A stretch of DNA of 64,000 nt from JBDWFY01 sp965275915. GTDB lineage: Bacteria > Pseudomonadota > Alphaproteobacteria > Rhizobiales > Stappiaceae. Positions within the stretch are counted from its first letter, which is position 1, and each line of letters starts with the position of its first letter. The notes beneath the pieces are model-generated. The model saw nothing but the letters and a program-made list of their open reading frames with translations. It was not told the origin of the DNA and did not search any database. Location of the stretch: the NCBI GenBank assembly GCA_965275915.1, contig CBDHYI010000007.1, positions 1,674,001-1,738,000 on the forward strand. The letters run 5' to 3'. Both the position numbers and the translations under genes were made by a program. This document shows, piece by piece, positions 34,605 through 43,447 of the stretch.

Positions 34605-35431
34605 TACAAACTTGCCTGACGGTTCCGCCGCTCTGTGAATCGGAGTTGGACATCGGAAGCCTGGTCCGGAGGCGCGACCAGACGTGTTCGAAACCGGGTT
34701 GATTGCCCGGCATCCAGTCTGAGCACACGCGGCTCCAGAGTCCATGCATAAATTTCCTGAGCGTCCTCATTCCGCAGAGCAAACCGAATCGCCGGCACGG
34801 GAACAAGTTCCTTGTTGGGATTGTCGATGGCGCCTTCCAGCACCAGAACAGGATCACTGCCTTCCTGTTCGCGGAAAACGCGCAAATCACCAAATTCCAG
34901 TTTCCGCAGATTGACGTCAAAACCGGCCAGTTCATAAAGCGAGGCGAGATCGGGAAACTTATCCACAAGTCCGTGCCGGAAGATGACTGTGCTGAAACAA
35001 AGGGCAAGTGAAGCCGCGAGGGTCAGAGCGCCCAGGACCGTCCGTTTGTTGCTGGTCATTCTGATGGAATGGACGCGTTTAATGCGGGTCCGCCTCGGAC
35101 CGGACTTTTTGTTGCGCCGCCTGAATACCAGGCTGCGCCCCTTTGGTTTCTCCGACGCCTCCGCTTCATCCTCACGATCCTCCTCCGCCGGTGCGGGGTC
35201 ATCGACCGGGTCGGCTTCGACCTTGCTGTCGAACGAAACGGGTGGATCGTCCTCGTCGGGCGCGGGATCAAGGTCCTGGTTTTCTTTGACTTTCTTGTCG
35301 GACTGCGCCGTGGCTTGATTGAGATTCCATTGAGTGTTGCATCGGGAACAGCGGACCTTGCGTCCCTCCATGCCGATACTGTCTTCCTGAATCTGGTAAG
35401 ATATGCCGCAACTCGGACAGGTTATTTTCAT
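34604..35431 (-). CDS. MJ0042-type zinc-ribbon membrane protein
   Basis: 275-aa protein. N-terminal zinc ribbon MKITCPSCGISYQI...CSRCNTQW (CxxC near 5-8 and 28-31), an acidic Pro/Asp/Glu-rich linker, a basic stretch (RRRNKKSGPRRTRIKR) and one membrane helix (VLGALTLAASLALCFSTVIF). The C-terminal part (residues about 165-275) is like the DUF3426-type extracytoplasmic domain. Function unknown. It stands opposite ftsE across a region with a CtrA box and starts the zinc-ribbon/hpt/receiver operon. Confidence 0.88.
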   Translation of the reverse strand: MKITCPSCGISYQIQEDSIGMEGRKVRCSRCNTQWNLNQATAQSDKKVKENQDLDPAPDEDDPPVSFDSKVEADPVDDPAPAEEDREDEAEASEKPKGRSLVFRRRNKKSGPRRTRIKRVHSIRMTSNKRTVLGALTLAASLALCFSTVIFRHGLVDKFPDLASLYELAGFDVNLRKLEFGDLRVFREQEGSDPVLVLEGAIDNPNKELVPVPAIRFALRNEDAQEIYAWTLEPRVLRLDAGQSTRFRTRLVAPPDQASDVQLRFTERRNRQASL

Positions 35432-35568
35432 GCCCGATACATTCCTCGCTGCATCTGCACTATAAACAAGCGTGCATCGCCTTTCGGCAAATTGATCATG
35501 ATCGAATCAGCAGGTCTATTAGATAACCTGAGACGGCTCCGGTAATGGTTAAGAGGACGCTGATTATC

Positions 35569-35583
35569 TTAATGAAGCGTTAA
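35569..35583. promoter_or_regulatory. CtrA-type box TTAA-N7-TTAA upstream of ftsE
   Basis: TTAA-TGAAGCG-TTAA matches the CtrA full-site pattern. It lies about 130 bp before the ftsE start and about 140 bp before the divergent zinc-ribbon gene, so it could control either. CtrA binding is inferred from the pattern; FtsEX is a cell division module. Confidence 0.65.
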
Positions 35584-35711
35584 AATGCCGTGGCTATGGT
35601 CACGGGCCCAGAAATTCGTACATTTCTGTTTTGTTATGTCACAGCCGCCCAAAGGAATTTCAGTGAGTTTTGACGCGACGCTATTGCGGCTGCAGAAACC
35701 GGGAGTGGAAG

Positions 35712-36371
35712 TTGATCCGCTTTGACAATGTTGGCCTTCGGTATGGTGTGGGTCCGGAAATACTGAAAGACCTGACGTTTGAAATCGAACCTCAGAGCTT
35801 TCAGTTTCTGACCGGTCCTTCGGGTGCCGGCAAGACCAGCCTGATCCGTCTTTTGTTTATGTCCCTGGCGCCGACACGGGGCATGATTTCGGTATTTGAT
35901 CGGGATCTTGCGACGGTCAGCAAGCGGCAATTGCCTTCAATGCGTCGACGCATCGGAGTGGTGTTTCAGGATTTTCGCCTTCTCAACCATCTGACGACCT
36001 ATGAAAATGTTGCCTTGCCGCTTCGCGTGCTGGGGAAAAGCGAAAGCGACTATCGCACGGACGTTATCGAACTGCTGATGTGGGTTGGATTGGGCGATCG
36101 CATGCATGTACTCCCCCCTGTCATGTCGGGCGGAGAAAAGCAGCGGGCAGCAATTGCGCGGGCGCTTATCACGAAGCCGGAAATTCTTCTGGCTGACGAG
36201 CCGACCGGTAATGTCGATCCGCCTCTTGCGCGACGGTTGTTGCGGCTGTTTAGTGAATTGAACAAGCTTGGAACGTCCGTTCTGATTGCAACGCATGATC
36301 GCTCGCTTATGGATCAGGTCGACGCAAAACGCTTCGACCTGACGGATGGGCGCCTGACCATTTATGACTGA
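35712..36371 (+). CDS. ftsE: Cell division ATP-binding protein FtsE
   Basis: ATPase of the FtsEX complex, which drives septal peptidoglycan hydrolases during division. 219 aa from TTG 35712 (LIRFDNVGLRYG), with GGGAG 6 nt upstream. Walker A GPSGAGKTS near residue 35, ABC signature MSGGEKQRAAIARAL near 135, Walker B ILLADEPTGNVD near 155, switch His in LIATHDRSL near 190. It is followed by ftsX after 8 bp. Confidence 0.93.
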   Translation: MIRFDNVGLRYGVGPEILKDLTFEIEPQSFQFLTGPSGAGKTSLIRLLFMSLAPTRGMISVFDRDLATVSKRQLPSMRRRIGVVFQDFRLLNHLTTYENVALPLRVLGKSESDYRTDVIELLMWVGLGDRMHVLPPVMSGGEKQRAAIARALITKPEILLADEPTGNVDPPLARRLLRLFSELNKLGTSVLIATHDRSLMDQVDAKRFDLTDGRLTIYD

Positions 36372-36379
36372 GAGTATGA

Positions 36380-37387
36380 ATGGCTGAAGCTTCCAAAAAG
36401 CGCAGCAAATCGCTGGCGGCGGTTAAAAAGAAAAGTTTTGAAGTCCGGCGCCGACTGCGTTCGAAAAGGCCGGATCCCGACGATGTGATCCGTCCTGCCG
36501 CCGATATCGTGCCGCCTCAGTCCGTAGCGGGCCGGGCTTTAACATTCGTCGTCGCGATTATGAGTTTTCTCGCCTGTCTGACGCTGGGCGCCGTAACCAT
36601 TGTCTGGAGCGCAGCCGATGACTGGAGCAATGACATTGTGCGCGAGGTCACGATCCAGATCAGGCCGGTGGACGGGGTCGATATGCTGGTAGAGATCGAC
36701 AAGGCCGTTGCGCTTGCGCAGGAATTTCCCGGCGTTGGCAATGTTCGAGCAATGTCCGATGAAGAAACGAGGGCTCTTTTGCAACCATGGCTGGGGACCG
36801 GTTTCAATATCGACACGCTGCCGGTGCCCCGCATTGTCAATGTGGAAGTTGCCGATCCCTCCCAACTCGATCTGAACAAACTGCGTGCCACCGTCGTCGC
36901 TCTGGTAAGAGGTGGAACGCTGGACGATCATTCCATCTGGACGTCCCGTCTTGCTTCCATGGCAAATGCGGTTGTGATTGTCGGGATCGGAATTTTGGTT
37001 CTGGTTCTGACGTCAATGGTCTTGAGCGTTGTTTTTGCCACCCGATCAGCGATGGACGGCAACCGGGATGTTGTGTCCGTTCTTCATTTCGTCGGCGCGG
37101 AGGAACGGTTCATCGCACTTGAATTTCAGCGCCATTTCATGGCATTGGGCCTTAAAGGCGGAATCGTGGGCGGAGTGGCCGCCATATTGGTTTTCCTTGT
37201 GATGGACCAGATCGCCAATCGATCAGCAGGTGATGCCGGCAGTGACCAGATGGAAGCACTTTTTGGCGGTGCATCAATGGGAATTGCAGGATATGCAGGA
37301 GTTGTCGGCATCGTGTTTCTGGTTGCAATCCTGACGGCCGCGACATCGCGCGTGGCCGTACATGCACAATTGCGAAAAGTCGAGTAA
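36380..37387 (+). CDS. ftsX: Cell division protein FtsX
   Basis: 335-aa inner-membrane partner of FtsE. Basic cytoplasmic N-terminus, first membrane helix near LTFVVAIMSFLACLTLGAV (residues about 55-75), an extracellular domain to about 185, then three helices including VVIVGIGILVLVLTSMVLSVVF, IVGGVAAILVFLVMD and GYAGVVGIVFLVAIL. The family motif FHFVGAEERFIALEFQRHF is present as VLHFVGAEERFIA. It is coupled to ftsE. Confidence 0.93.
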   Translation: MAEASKKRSKSLAAVKKKSFEVRRRLRSKRPDPDDVIRPAADIVPPQSVAGRALTFVVAIMSFLACLTLGAVTIVWSAADDWSNDIVREVTIQIRPVDGVDMLVEIDKAVALAQEFPGVGNVRAMSDEETRALLQPWLGTGFNIDTLPVPRIVNVEVADPSQLDLNKLRATVVALVRGGTLDDHSIWTSRLASMANAVVIVGIGILVLVLTSMVLSVVFATRSAMDGNRDVVSVLHFVGAEERFIALEFQRHFMALGLKGGIVGGVAAILVFLVMDQIANRSAGDAGSDQMEALFGGASMGIAGYAGVVGIVFLVAILTAATSRVAVHAQLRKVE

Positions 37388-37527
37388 TAAGAACGCAAAC
37401 GAACTGATATCCGGTTGCGGAAACGGCAGTTTGCAGCTGGCTTGTCAGCATTATGCACTTCAGATGCCCGGTGATGTCGCTCCGTTGGCAAAGAGCCCGG
37501 CGCGTCCGTGACCGGTAAAAAGGGTGA

Positions 37528-38124
37528 ATGGACAAATTGGCCAGGACAGGACGAATAGCAGCCATCGTTGTTGCGGCCGCGCTGATCCTTTTTGCCGGTG
37601 GTTTTGTTTGGTTCGCCAACAGCGTTTCAACAGGCGAGATGTCGGATGAAACGGATTTTGATGCTGTTGTCGTTCTCACGGGCGGCCGCGACCGGGTGGT
37701 CCGTGCCCTTGAGATCATGCAGGACAGCAATGCTGAACGGTTGTTGATAACCGGCGTCCACCCTGAAACAACGATCCAACAGATAGCGCTGACGACCCAG
37801 AACCAAACCGATTTGTTTTCCTGCTGTGTTGATCTTGATCGGCGGGCCCGCAATACGGTTGACAACGCCCGGGAAGCGGCGAACTGGGCGAGGGAGCATG
37901 GATTCTCGAAACTGCTTGTGGTGACCAGTTCCTATCACATGCCGCGCAGCCTGGTTGAATTCAATGCTGCGATGGACGGAGTGAATCTTGTTCCCTACCC
38001 GGTTTTCTCGGAAGGGCTGCTGCTTGACAAATGGTGGACCAGCTATCCGACAGCGCGCCTCCTGATGCGGGAATATCTGAAATACATCCACGCGCGCATC
38101 CGGGTGTTGCTCGAACGATTTTGA
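37528..38124 (+). CDS. ElyC/SanA/YdcF-family protein (DUF218)
   Basis: 198-aa protein with an N-terminal membrane anchor (IAAIVVAAALILFAGGFVWFA) and a DUF218 domain in the periplasm. Family landmarks: DAVVVLTGGRDRV near residue 45, LLITGVHPETT near 75, ARNTVDNAREAANWAREH near 107, LLVVTSSYHMPRSL near 128. Members affect envelope integrity and peptidoglycan precursor handling. It lies between ftsX (140 bp) and plsC. Confidence 0.88.
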   Translation: MDKLARTGRIAAIVVAAALILFAGGFVWFANSVSTGEMSDETDFDAVVVLTGGRDRVVRALEIMQDSNAERLLITGVHPETTIQQIALTTQNQTDLFSCCVDLDRRARNTVDNAREAANWAREHGFSKLLVVTSSYHMPRSLVEFNAAMDGVNLVPYPVFSEGLLLDKWWTSYPTARLLMREYLKYIHARIRVLLERF

Positions 38125-38317
38125 CAGATACACAGCGCTCGCCGCCCGAAGCGGTGATTGAGCACGGGGCCGAAATCCGTTTACGATCGGCGTGCGGGCA
38201 TCGCATTATATTGGGTTTTACACCGTTGATCTGTAGCTGTATTTCCGCCATCAAATGATCCAAGTTAAACACACCTAGGGATGACCGCCTCGAGAAACAC
38301 CGGAATCAGATCAATTG

Positions 38318-39046
38318 ATGCTCACTGTAAGATCGGCAGTCTTTAATCTCTGCTTTTATGTTTACATTGTCGTGGCAATGGTCACGACACTGCCTTTCGC
38401 GCTGATATTGCCGCGCCGGTACGGCTGGCAAGTTGTCCGCTTTTGGGGAATTGCCAATCTCTGGATGGCGCGCGTTATCTGTGGCATGAAAGTCGAGTTT
38501 AGAGGAGTGGAGAATATTCCGGACGGGGGTTGTCTGATCGCATCGAAGCATCAGTCGACCTGGGAAACATTTGCCCTGGTGCCGCAGTTTTCCGATCCTA
38601 CCTTCATCCTTAAACAGGAATTGATGTGGCTGCCTTTGTTTGGATGGTATGCCGCCAAGATGCGTATGATTCCTGTCGACCGGCGCAAGGGTCAGAAGGC
38701 GGTACCGGCGATGCTGGAGAAAGCCGCGACCGCTATTCAGGAAAGAAGGCAAATTCTGATTTTTCCCGAAGGAACCCGTAAGGCGATAGGAGCGGAGCCG
38801 GACTATCGCTACGGGATTGTCCGGCTTTACAAGAAACTGAATGCGCCGGTTCTTCCGATCGCCTTGAATTCCGGTGTTTTCTGGCCGAGACGATCCTTCA
38901 AACGGTATCCCGGTACTGTCGTGGTCGAGTATCTTCCGCCGATCGAACCGGGGCTGGAACCCGATGTATTTTTCGAAAAACTGCAAGAAGTAATTGAAGA
39001 GGCGACAGGCCGTTTGCTTCTGGAGGCAACTGATTCGCGCCAATGA
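38318..39046 (+). CDS. plsC: 1-acyl-sn-glycerol-3-phosphate acyltransferase (PlsC-like)
   Basis: 242-aa acyltransferase that converts lysophosphatidic acid to phosphatidic acid at the membrane. An N-terminal membrane helix precedes motif I, here KHQSTWETF (HxxxxE instead of the classic HxxxxD), then motif II MRMIPVDRR, motif III LIFPEGTRKA near residue 152 and motif IV VLPIALNSGVFW near 186. The Glu variant of motif I is, from memory, seen in many proteobacterial PlsC homologues, so activity is expected. ATG 38318 is preferred over TTG 38315. Confidence 0.9.
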   Translation: MLTVRSAVFNLCFYVYIVVAMVTTLPFALILPRRYGWQVVRFWGIANLWMARVICGMKVEFRGVENIPDGGCLIASKHQSTWETFALVPQFSDPTFILKQELMWLPLFGWYAAKMRMIPVDRRKGQKAVPAMLEKAATAIQERRQILIFPEGTRKAIGAEPDYRYGIVRLYKKLNAPVLPIALNSGVFWPRRSFKRYPGTVVVEYLPPIEPGLEPDVFFEKLQEVIEEATGRLLLEATDSRQ

Positions 39047-39297
39047 TTAACGTTTTATGAAAAAGCAATAGTAATGCCTGCGACTTCGGGGCAACAATCG
39101 GCAGAGAAATAGTTGCTCACGTAAGGTAAGACACAATTTAGGCCGCATTGTGCCACATACCTGCCCCAAACGATTGCGATTCCACATAAGTCGTTTGTGA
39201 TTTGCCGATTTGGTGCCCAATTTTGGTTGAACTGATCTGTATCGCGTAACAAACGGGCATCCGGTTTGGACTGTGTCAGTAAGGCGGGGTCGATTGT

Positions 39298-39744
39298 ATG
39301 ACTGGACAGGATGGGAATAGCGCGCCGCAGGCGGTTCGTGTGTTGGGACTGGAAGGTCGCTATTGCTATTTGCGCGGATCAACAGGTCAGAAATATCTCT
39401 TCTCTGAAATCGAAAGTGACGCTGTTGAGGGTTTCCCCGGGGCCGTTCTGATCCTGGCGGAAAAGGGACTGGTTGATGCCGGGCAGCGGAACCGTCCGCA
39501 GGTCCATGCGCAGCGGAACGCAGCGTCGCAAATGAGCACACCGCCCAATTCTGACAATGGCGTCTGGATCGGTGAGATCGACCGAAACGGCAAGGTATGT
39601 GTCCAGCCGATTCTTGTTGCAGCCGACGACTATCCGGTATTTGACGCAGCGTTGCTGGATTCAACGAAGGCCTATGTGCATCTGCTGGCGGAAGATAGCG
39701 GTGCCCGCAGGACAATCGTCGAAGATCTTTGTCAGGCCATGTAA
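39298..39744 (+). CDS. Uncharacterised protein
   Basis: 148-aa soluble protein without signal peptide or membrane helix. Cysteines are few (CYL near residue 23, VCV near 101). The N-half has a short beta-rich pattern (VLGLEGRYCYLRGSTGQKYLF) that looks like a small barrel; the C-half ends SGARRTIVEDLCQAM. ATG 39298 is preceded by GGCGGGG. I could not connect it with a known family. The stretch 39047-39297 upstream holds no recognised gene and probably its promoter. Confidence 0.6.
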   Translation: MTGQDGNSAPQAVRVLGLEGRYCYLRGSTGQKYLFSEIESDAVEGFPGAVLILAEKGLVDAGQRNRPQVHAQRNAASQMSTPPNSDNGVWIGEIDRNGKVCVQPILVAADDYPVFDAALLDSTKAYVHLLAEDSGARRTIVEDLCQAM

Positions 39745-39763
39745 ATGATGCTCCTGATGCCGT

Positions 39764-40288
39764 TCACTCTCGCAGGCGTGAAGCAAGCCACTGCAGGTTT
39801 TGATCGCGAATGCCCAGTTCAGAGAGATGATCGGCGGTATTGAGGACATATTCGGGATTGGCGCCGGACTGGCCGACGCCGCTGCGTACGGTTTTCAACT
39901 GCGTGTCCAGGGGAAGAGCTCCGGCATATTGTGCGTGCGCCCGGTCAACCACATAACAGATGGCATTGACTTTTTCCGGCTCCGATCCGTCCAAAAGAAT
40001 GGGCAGTTTGCGTTCGAGATAGACCATCGTGACCTGTTCGCGCGCGCGCAAGTAGGTGATGACCACCTCCCGATCCTTCGACGCAACTTCATACGCCATG
40101 CCTTTACACGATCCGCCGCTATCCAGACCGAAAACAAGACCTGGGTTTTCCTGTGTTCCCCGATGAACCCAGGAATAGACACAAAGGGATCTGTGGAAGC
40201 CGAAAAGACGGGCGGGCCGTGCGCTGATATGGGCAAATCCGGGCCGCCAGATGAGAGATCCGTATCCGAACACCCATAAATTCGACAT
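39764..40288 (-). CDS. Gamma-glutamylcyclotransferase (ChaC family)
   Basis: 174-aa protein from ATG 40288 (MSNLWVFGYGSLIWRPGF), where the FGYGSLIW signature binds the gamma-glutamyl substrate and starts the ChaC/GGCT fold. The likely catalytic Glu lies in the REQVTMVYLER region. ChaC proteins release 5-oxoproline from glutathione. AGGGTGG lies upstream of the ATG. It converges with the uncharacterised gene (20 bp). Confidence 0.92.
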   Translation of the reverse strand: MSNLWVFGYGSLIWRPGFAHISARPARLFGFHRSLCVYSWVHRGTQENPGLVFGLDSGGSCKGMAYEVASKDREVVITYLRAREQVTMVYLERKLPILLDGSEPEKVNAICYVVDRAHAQYAGALPLDTQLKTVRSGVGQSGANPEYVLNTADHLSELGIRDQNLQWLASRLRE

Positions 40289-40472
40289 ATAGTTCCACCC
40301 TATGGTTACGCCGACTCGACCGACGGCAAACAACGTTCGGCGCGTTGCACGCACAGCCTAGAACCTTTTCACCCCTGAGGGAAACAGCATTCTTGCCGGT
40401 GCAATTCGCACCGGTTGGTACTATGTATCCTTGAGGACAAAGACCCATCGAGAAGACCGACGGAATCAGCCG

Positions 40473-41531
40473 ATGAGCAAAGAAACGAATCCCGGATCAA
40501 TGCCGAAGAAAACGATGCGCCGGGGATATTTCGTTCTTGGCGGGATCGTTCTCGTTTTTGTGCTTGGCTGGTCGGCGTTCTGGTTCGTGGCCGCCAGCCG
40601 GGTTGAAGCCGAGCTTGACAAGGCGCTCGCCAGTCTCGCCGAACAGGGCACACGGATCGAATGCGCGGAGCAGGCGGTGCGGGGGTTTCCGTTCCGGCTT
40701 GAAGTTCTGTGCAATTCAATGGAGGCGGAAACCCCGGCGCAGGATAGGGTCCGCAGCCATGCGGTCCGGGCGGTGGCGCTCGTCTATAATCCCAGCCATC
40801 TGATTTTTGAAGCGGACGGTCCGGCGTCGGCGCATTCGGCGCTTTACGGTCTCGATGCAAATGCCAATTGGCAACTGGCACAGGCCAGCACAAAACTGGG
40901 TGTTGAAGGGATCGATGAAACATCGATCGCCATTGATCAGGCCAATGTCGATGTTGCGGGTTTTCCCGATTCTCAGAAGATAGCGGTCGGGCGGTTCGAA
41001 GCGCATGCAAGAAAGCGGCCTGCCGACCAGGGTGCCGGCGTCGACCTCGCGCTGTCGGCGCGAAAACTGACGCTCGCCGGCAGCGTGAACACCGAATATG
41101 AAGCCGATATCGACCTGATTGTCTGGGTCCCGGAAGGAGAACCAATTCTGACGGGGAAGGCGGATCAGGTCTTACTCAGATATCTGCATGAAGGCGGCGA
41201 ACTGGGGCTGACTCACGCCCGTATCGCCTCGTTGGGTGCCGAAATCGTGCTGTCCGGGTCGCTGGCGGCTGATGCTGAGGGACGGCTTTCCGGAGATTTG
41301 ACTTTGCGGATTGTCGAGCCGGCCAAATTCGGCGCCTTGATTGCCGCTTACCTGCCGGATCAGGCCGGCATGGCTCCGACATTGCAGGCTGCGGTCGGGA
41401 CAGTCGGCAAAAAAGTCGAACGCGGCGACGTCACCGGTTACGAGTTGCCGCTGAAGCTGGACAGGGGAAAGCTACAGGTCGGCTTCATCCCACTGGGCAC
41501 AATTCCACCGCTGCCTCCTGTGCAGCAGTAG
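40473..41531 (+). CDS. DUF2125 family protein
   Basis: 352-aa protein of the alphaproteobacterial DUF2125 family, probably anchored in the inner membrane and largely periplasmic. The N-terminal helix is YFVLGGIVLVFVLGWSAFWF, then a conserved segment IECAEQAVRGFPFRLEVLC (two Cys, residues about 55-75) and a long beta-rich region ending IPLGTIPPLPPVQQ. AsmA- or lipid-related roles have been suggested for such folds; nothing certain. ATG 40473 is the start. Confidence 0.85.
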   Translation: MSKETNPGSMPKKTMRRGYFVLGGIVLVFVLGWSAFWFVAASRVEAELDKALASLAEQGTRIECAEQAVRGFPFRLEVLCNSMEAETPAQDRVRSHAVRAVALVYNPSHLIFEADGPASAHSALYGLDANANWQLAQASTKLGVEGIDETSIAIDQANVDVAGFPDSQKIAVGRFEAHARKRPADQGAGVDLALSARKLTLAGSVNTEYEADIDLIVWVPEGEPILTGKADQVLLRYLHEGGELGLTHARIASLGAEIVLSGSLAADAEGRLSGDLTLRIVEPAKFGALIAAYLPDQAGMAPTLQAAVGTVGKKVERGDVTGYELPLKLDRGKLQVGFIPLGTIPPLPPVQQ

Positions 41532-41544
41532 TGAACAGCTCTCT

Positions 41545-42009
41545 CTAACCCCGCCTGATCAGCTCATCGATTTGGATGACATAGCTTTTGAAGTTGGCGG
41601 GTTTCGCAAAGCGTTCATAAAGCGCGTTTGCGGCGTCATTCTGGGCAGGTACAATCCACCTCAGATCGATCCAGCCCCTTTTTTCGCCTTCCTTCATAAG
41701 TGTCTGAAGCATTTTTTGCGCAACACCGTTGCCGCGGGCACGTGCAAGAACGAATATGTCGTCAAGCTGCCCTGTCCGCATTCCTGTTATGGTTTCCGGC
41801 AGATCGAAATAGAGGCAGAAACCGACCAGTTCTCCATCCAGATAACCGCCCAGCACCTCCGCTTTTCCATCCTGCAAAAGTCTTTCAGCATAGTACTCGT
41901 CGGGCCGGCGGGGAGCGCCCCGGTTAAGCTCCTGAGCATAGGCGGCAACGAGCGGTGCAAGATCGTGCGCTGCGTTCTGGCTGACAACCTTTGTTTCAAT
42001 CGTGCTCAT
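41545..42009 (-). CDS. GNAT-family N-acetyltransferase
   Basis: 154-aa acetyltransferase from ATG 42009, with CCGGAG 8 nt upstream. The CoA loop is RARGNGVAQKMLQTL near residue 94 (R-x-x-G-x-A pattern), preceded by LDDIFVLA and followed by LRWIVPAQNDAANALYERFA, as in diamine/aminoglycoside-like GNATs. Substrate unknown. It is convergent with the DUF2125 gene (13 bp). Confidence 0.85.
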   Translation of the reverse strand: MSTIETKVVSQNAAHDLAPLVAAYAQELNRGAPRRPDEYYAERLLQDGKAEVLGGYLDGELVGFCLYFDLPETITGMRTGQLDDIFVLARARGNGVAQKMLQTLMKEGEKRGWIDLRWIVPAQNDAANALYERFAKPANFKSYVIQIDELIRRG

Positions 42010-42252
42010 GGGGTCTCCGGATGGATTTTCTCTCTCTTTTTCAGCCACGCACCATTCTTCAAATTGCGACGGCAATCAAGTCGGGCACCGATTATCGCAG
42101 AAAGAAAACACTCTTTTTTGATTGGTTTTCAGTGGCAAATCAATAATTGATCGAATGACCAATGGCAACGAACGGTACCGATCCCTTATTTTACGCATCC
42201 GAAGGCTCCCGGTTTTGGGAGCGAGATCTTTTTGCCCGACACGGAGACAGCA

Positions 42253-43173
42253 ATGACCGCATCAGGGATACGGCCGCGCCGGAGTGTTCTGTACATGCCC
42301 GGATCCAACGAGCGGGTTCTGGAAAAAGCAAAATCCCTGGATACCGATGCTGTCATCCTGGATCTGGAAGATGCTGTCGCGCCGGAAAAAAAGATCGATG
42401 CCCGGGCGTTGGTTTGCAAGGCCGTGGGCGATGGCGGCTACGGGCATCGTGAACTGGTCATCCGAATCAACGGTCTTGATACGGAGTGGGGCACAGACGA
42501 TCTTTCCGCGGCGCTTGCGGCGGGTCCGGACGCTGTTCTCGTACCGAAAATTTCCGAACCGGCCGACGTGATGCGCGTTGCGGAAAGGCTGAGTGAGGAA
42601 AACGCGCCGGCAAAGACCGGGCTGTGGATTATGATGGAGACCCCTCTGGCAATGCTGAATGCCGGTGCCATTGCTGCTGTCGCTCGCGAACCGCTCTCCA
42701 GGCTGTCGTCTATGGTTATGGGAACCAATGATCTGGCCAAGGACACCAAAGCGGCGTTAACGGCGGATCGGGCGCCCATGATGCCCTGGCTGATGACCTG
42801 TGTGGCGGCCGCACGTGCCCATAACCTGAGCATCATTGACGGGGTTTATAATGACTTTGCCGATTTGGACGGACTGGCGGCCGAGTGCCGTCAGGGTGCT
42901 CAAATGGGCATGGATGGCAAAACACTGATTCATCCCAAACAGATTGGGCCTTGCAACGAGGCCTTCTCACCCAAGCGGGATGATGTTGCCCTGGCGCGAA
43001 AGATTATTGAAGCGTTCGACCTGCCGGAAAATGCCGACAAGGGTGCTATTCAGATCGGTGGCAAAATGGTGGAACGGCTTCATTGTGAAATGGCAAAGCA
43101 GGTTGTTGCCGTCGCCGACACAATCGAAGGACGGATCTATGAAACTATATCGCATGATAACCGGCAAAGATGA
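42253..43173 (+). CDS. HpcH/HpaI aldolase/citrate lyase-family protein (CoA ester lyase)
   Basis: 306-aa CitE-like enzyme: RRSVLYMPGSNERVLEKA at the start, DAVILDLEDAVAPEKK (metal-binding Glu/Asp) near residue 45, an acidic metal ligand in LWIMMETPLAMLN near 130, MGTNDLAKD near 162, KTLIHPKQIGPCNEAFSP near 226. Such enzymes cleave malyl-CoA, methylmalyl-CoA or citramalyl-CoA, or hydrolyse (3S)-malyl-CoA; the substrate is not decided here. ATG 42253 has CGGAGA 8 nt upstream. It overlaps the DUF1737 gene by 35 bp. Confidence 0.88.
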   Translation: MTASGIRPRRSVLYMPGSNERVLEKAKSLDTDAVILDLEDAVAPEKKIDARALVCKAVGDGGYGHRELVIRINGLDTEWGTDDLSAALAAGPDAVLVPKISEPADVMRVAERLSEENAPAKTGLWIMMETPLAMLNAGAIAAVAREPLSRLSSMVMGTNDLAKDTKAALTADRAPMMPWLMTCVAAARAHNLSIIDGVYNDFADLDGLAAECRQGAQMGMDGKTLIHPKQIGPCNEAFSPKRDDVALARKIIEAFDLPENADKGAIQIGGKMVERLHCEMAKQVVAVADTIEGRIYETISHDNRQR

Positions 43174-43345
43174 TTCCGAATTCTGCCATCGTGTTACGCA
43201 GGCTTTGAACAGGGGATGGCATCTGACCGGCTCACCGAGCCTCGCCTTTCATGCAGAACGGGGCGAAATGATGTGCGGGCAGGCGGTTACCAAAGAGGTG
43301 CCGGATCGTGACTATTCTCCGGACATGACATTGGGTGACTTTTAG
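43139..43345 (+). CDS. DUF1737 domain protein
   Basis: 68-aa protein: MKLYRMITGKDDSEFCHRV, ALNRGWHLTGSPSLAF, MMCGQAVTKEVPD, which matches the DUF1737 pattern (YRLITGPDD-EFC-RV...GW-L-GSP...M-CGQA). Function unknown. The start lies inside the last 35 bp of the CoA lyase gene in another frame, suggesting coupled translation. Confidence 0.82.
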   Translation: MKLYRMITGKDDSEFCHRVTQALNRGWHLTGSPSLAFHAERGEMMCGQAVTKEVPDRDYSPDMTLGDF

Positions 43346-43394
43346 GCTCAACAAGGTTCTGACAAGTGGACACTCATCCCGAATGCCAACGAAA

Positions 43395-43417
43395 ACGGGC
43401 GGTTCGTGACCGCCCGT
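43395..43417. terminator. Intrinsic terminator between DUF1737 and lolA
   Basis: ACGGGCGGT-TCGTG-ACCGCCCGT, a perfect GC-rich 9-bp stem with a 5-nt loop. On the minus strand it is followed by TTTTC, which fits lolA; on the plus strand AAATTT follows. It can serve both convergent genes. Confidence 0.82.
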
Positions 43418-43447
43418 AAATTTCATCGTTGCTTGTGATCGCCCGAC

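Noticed and set aside
39047..39297. Possible structured RNA in the gap after plsC
   Set aside because: No tRNA, tmRNA, SRP or 6S features could be built; only weak short complementarity.
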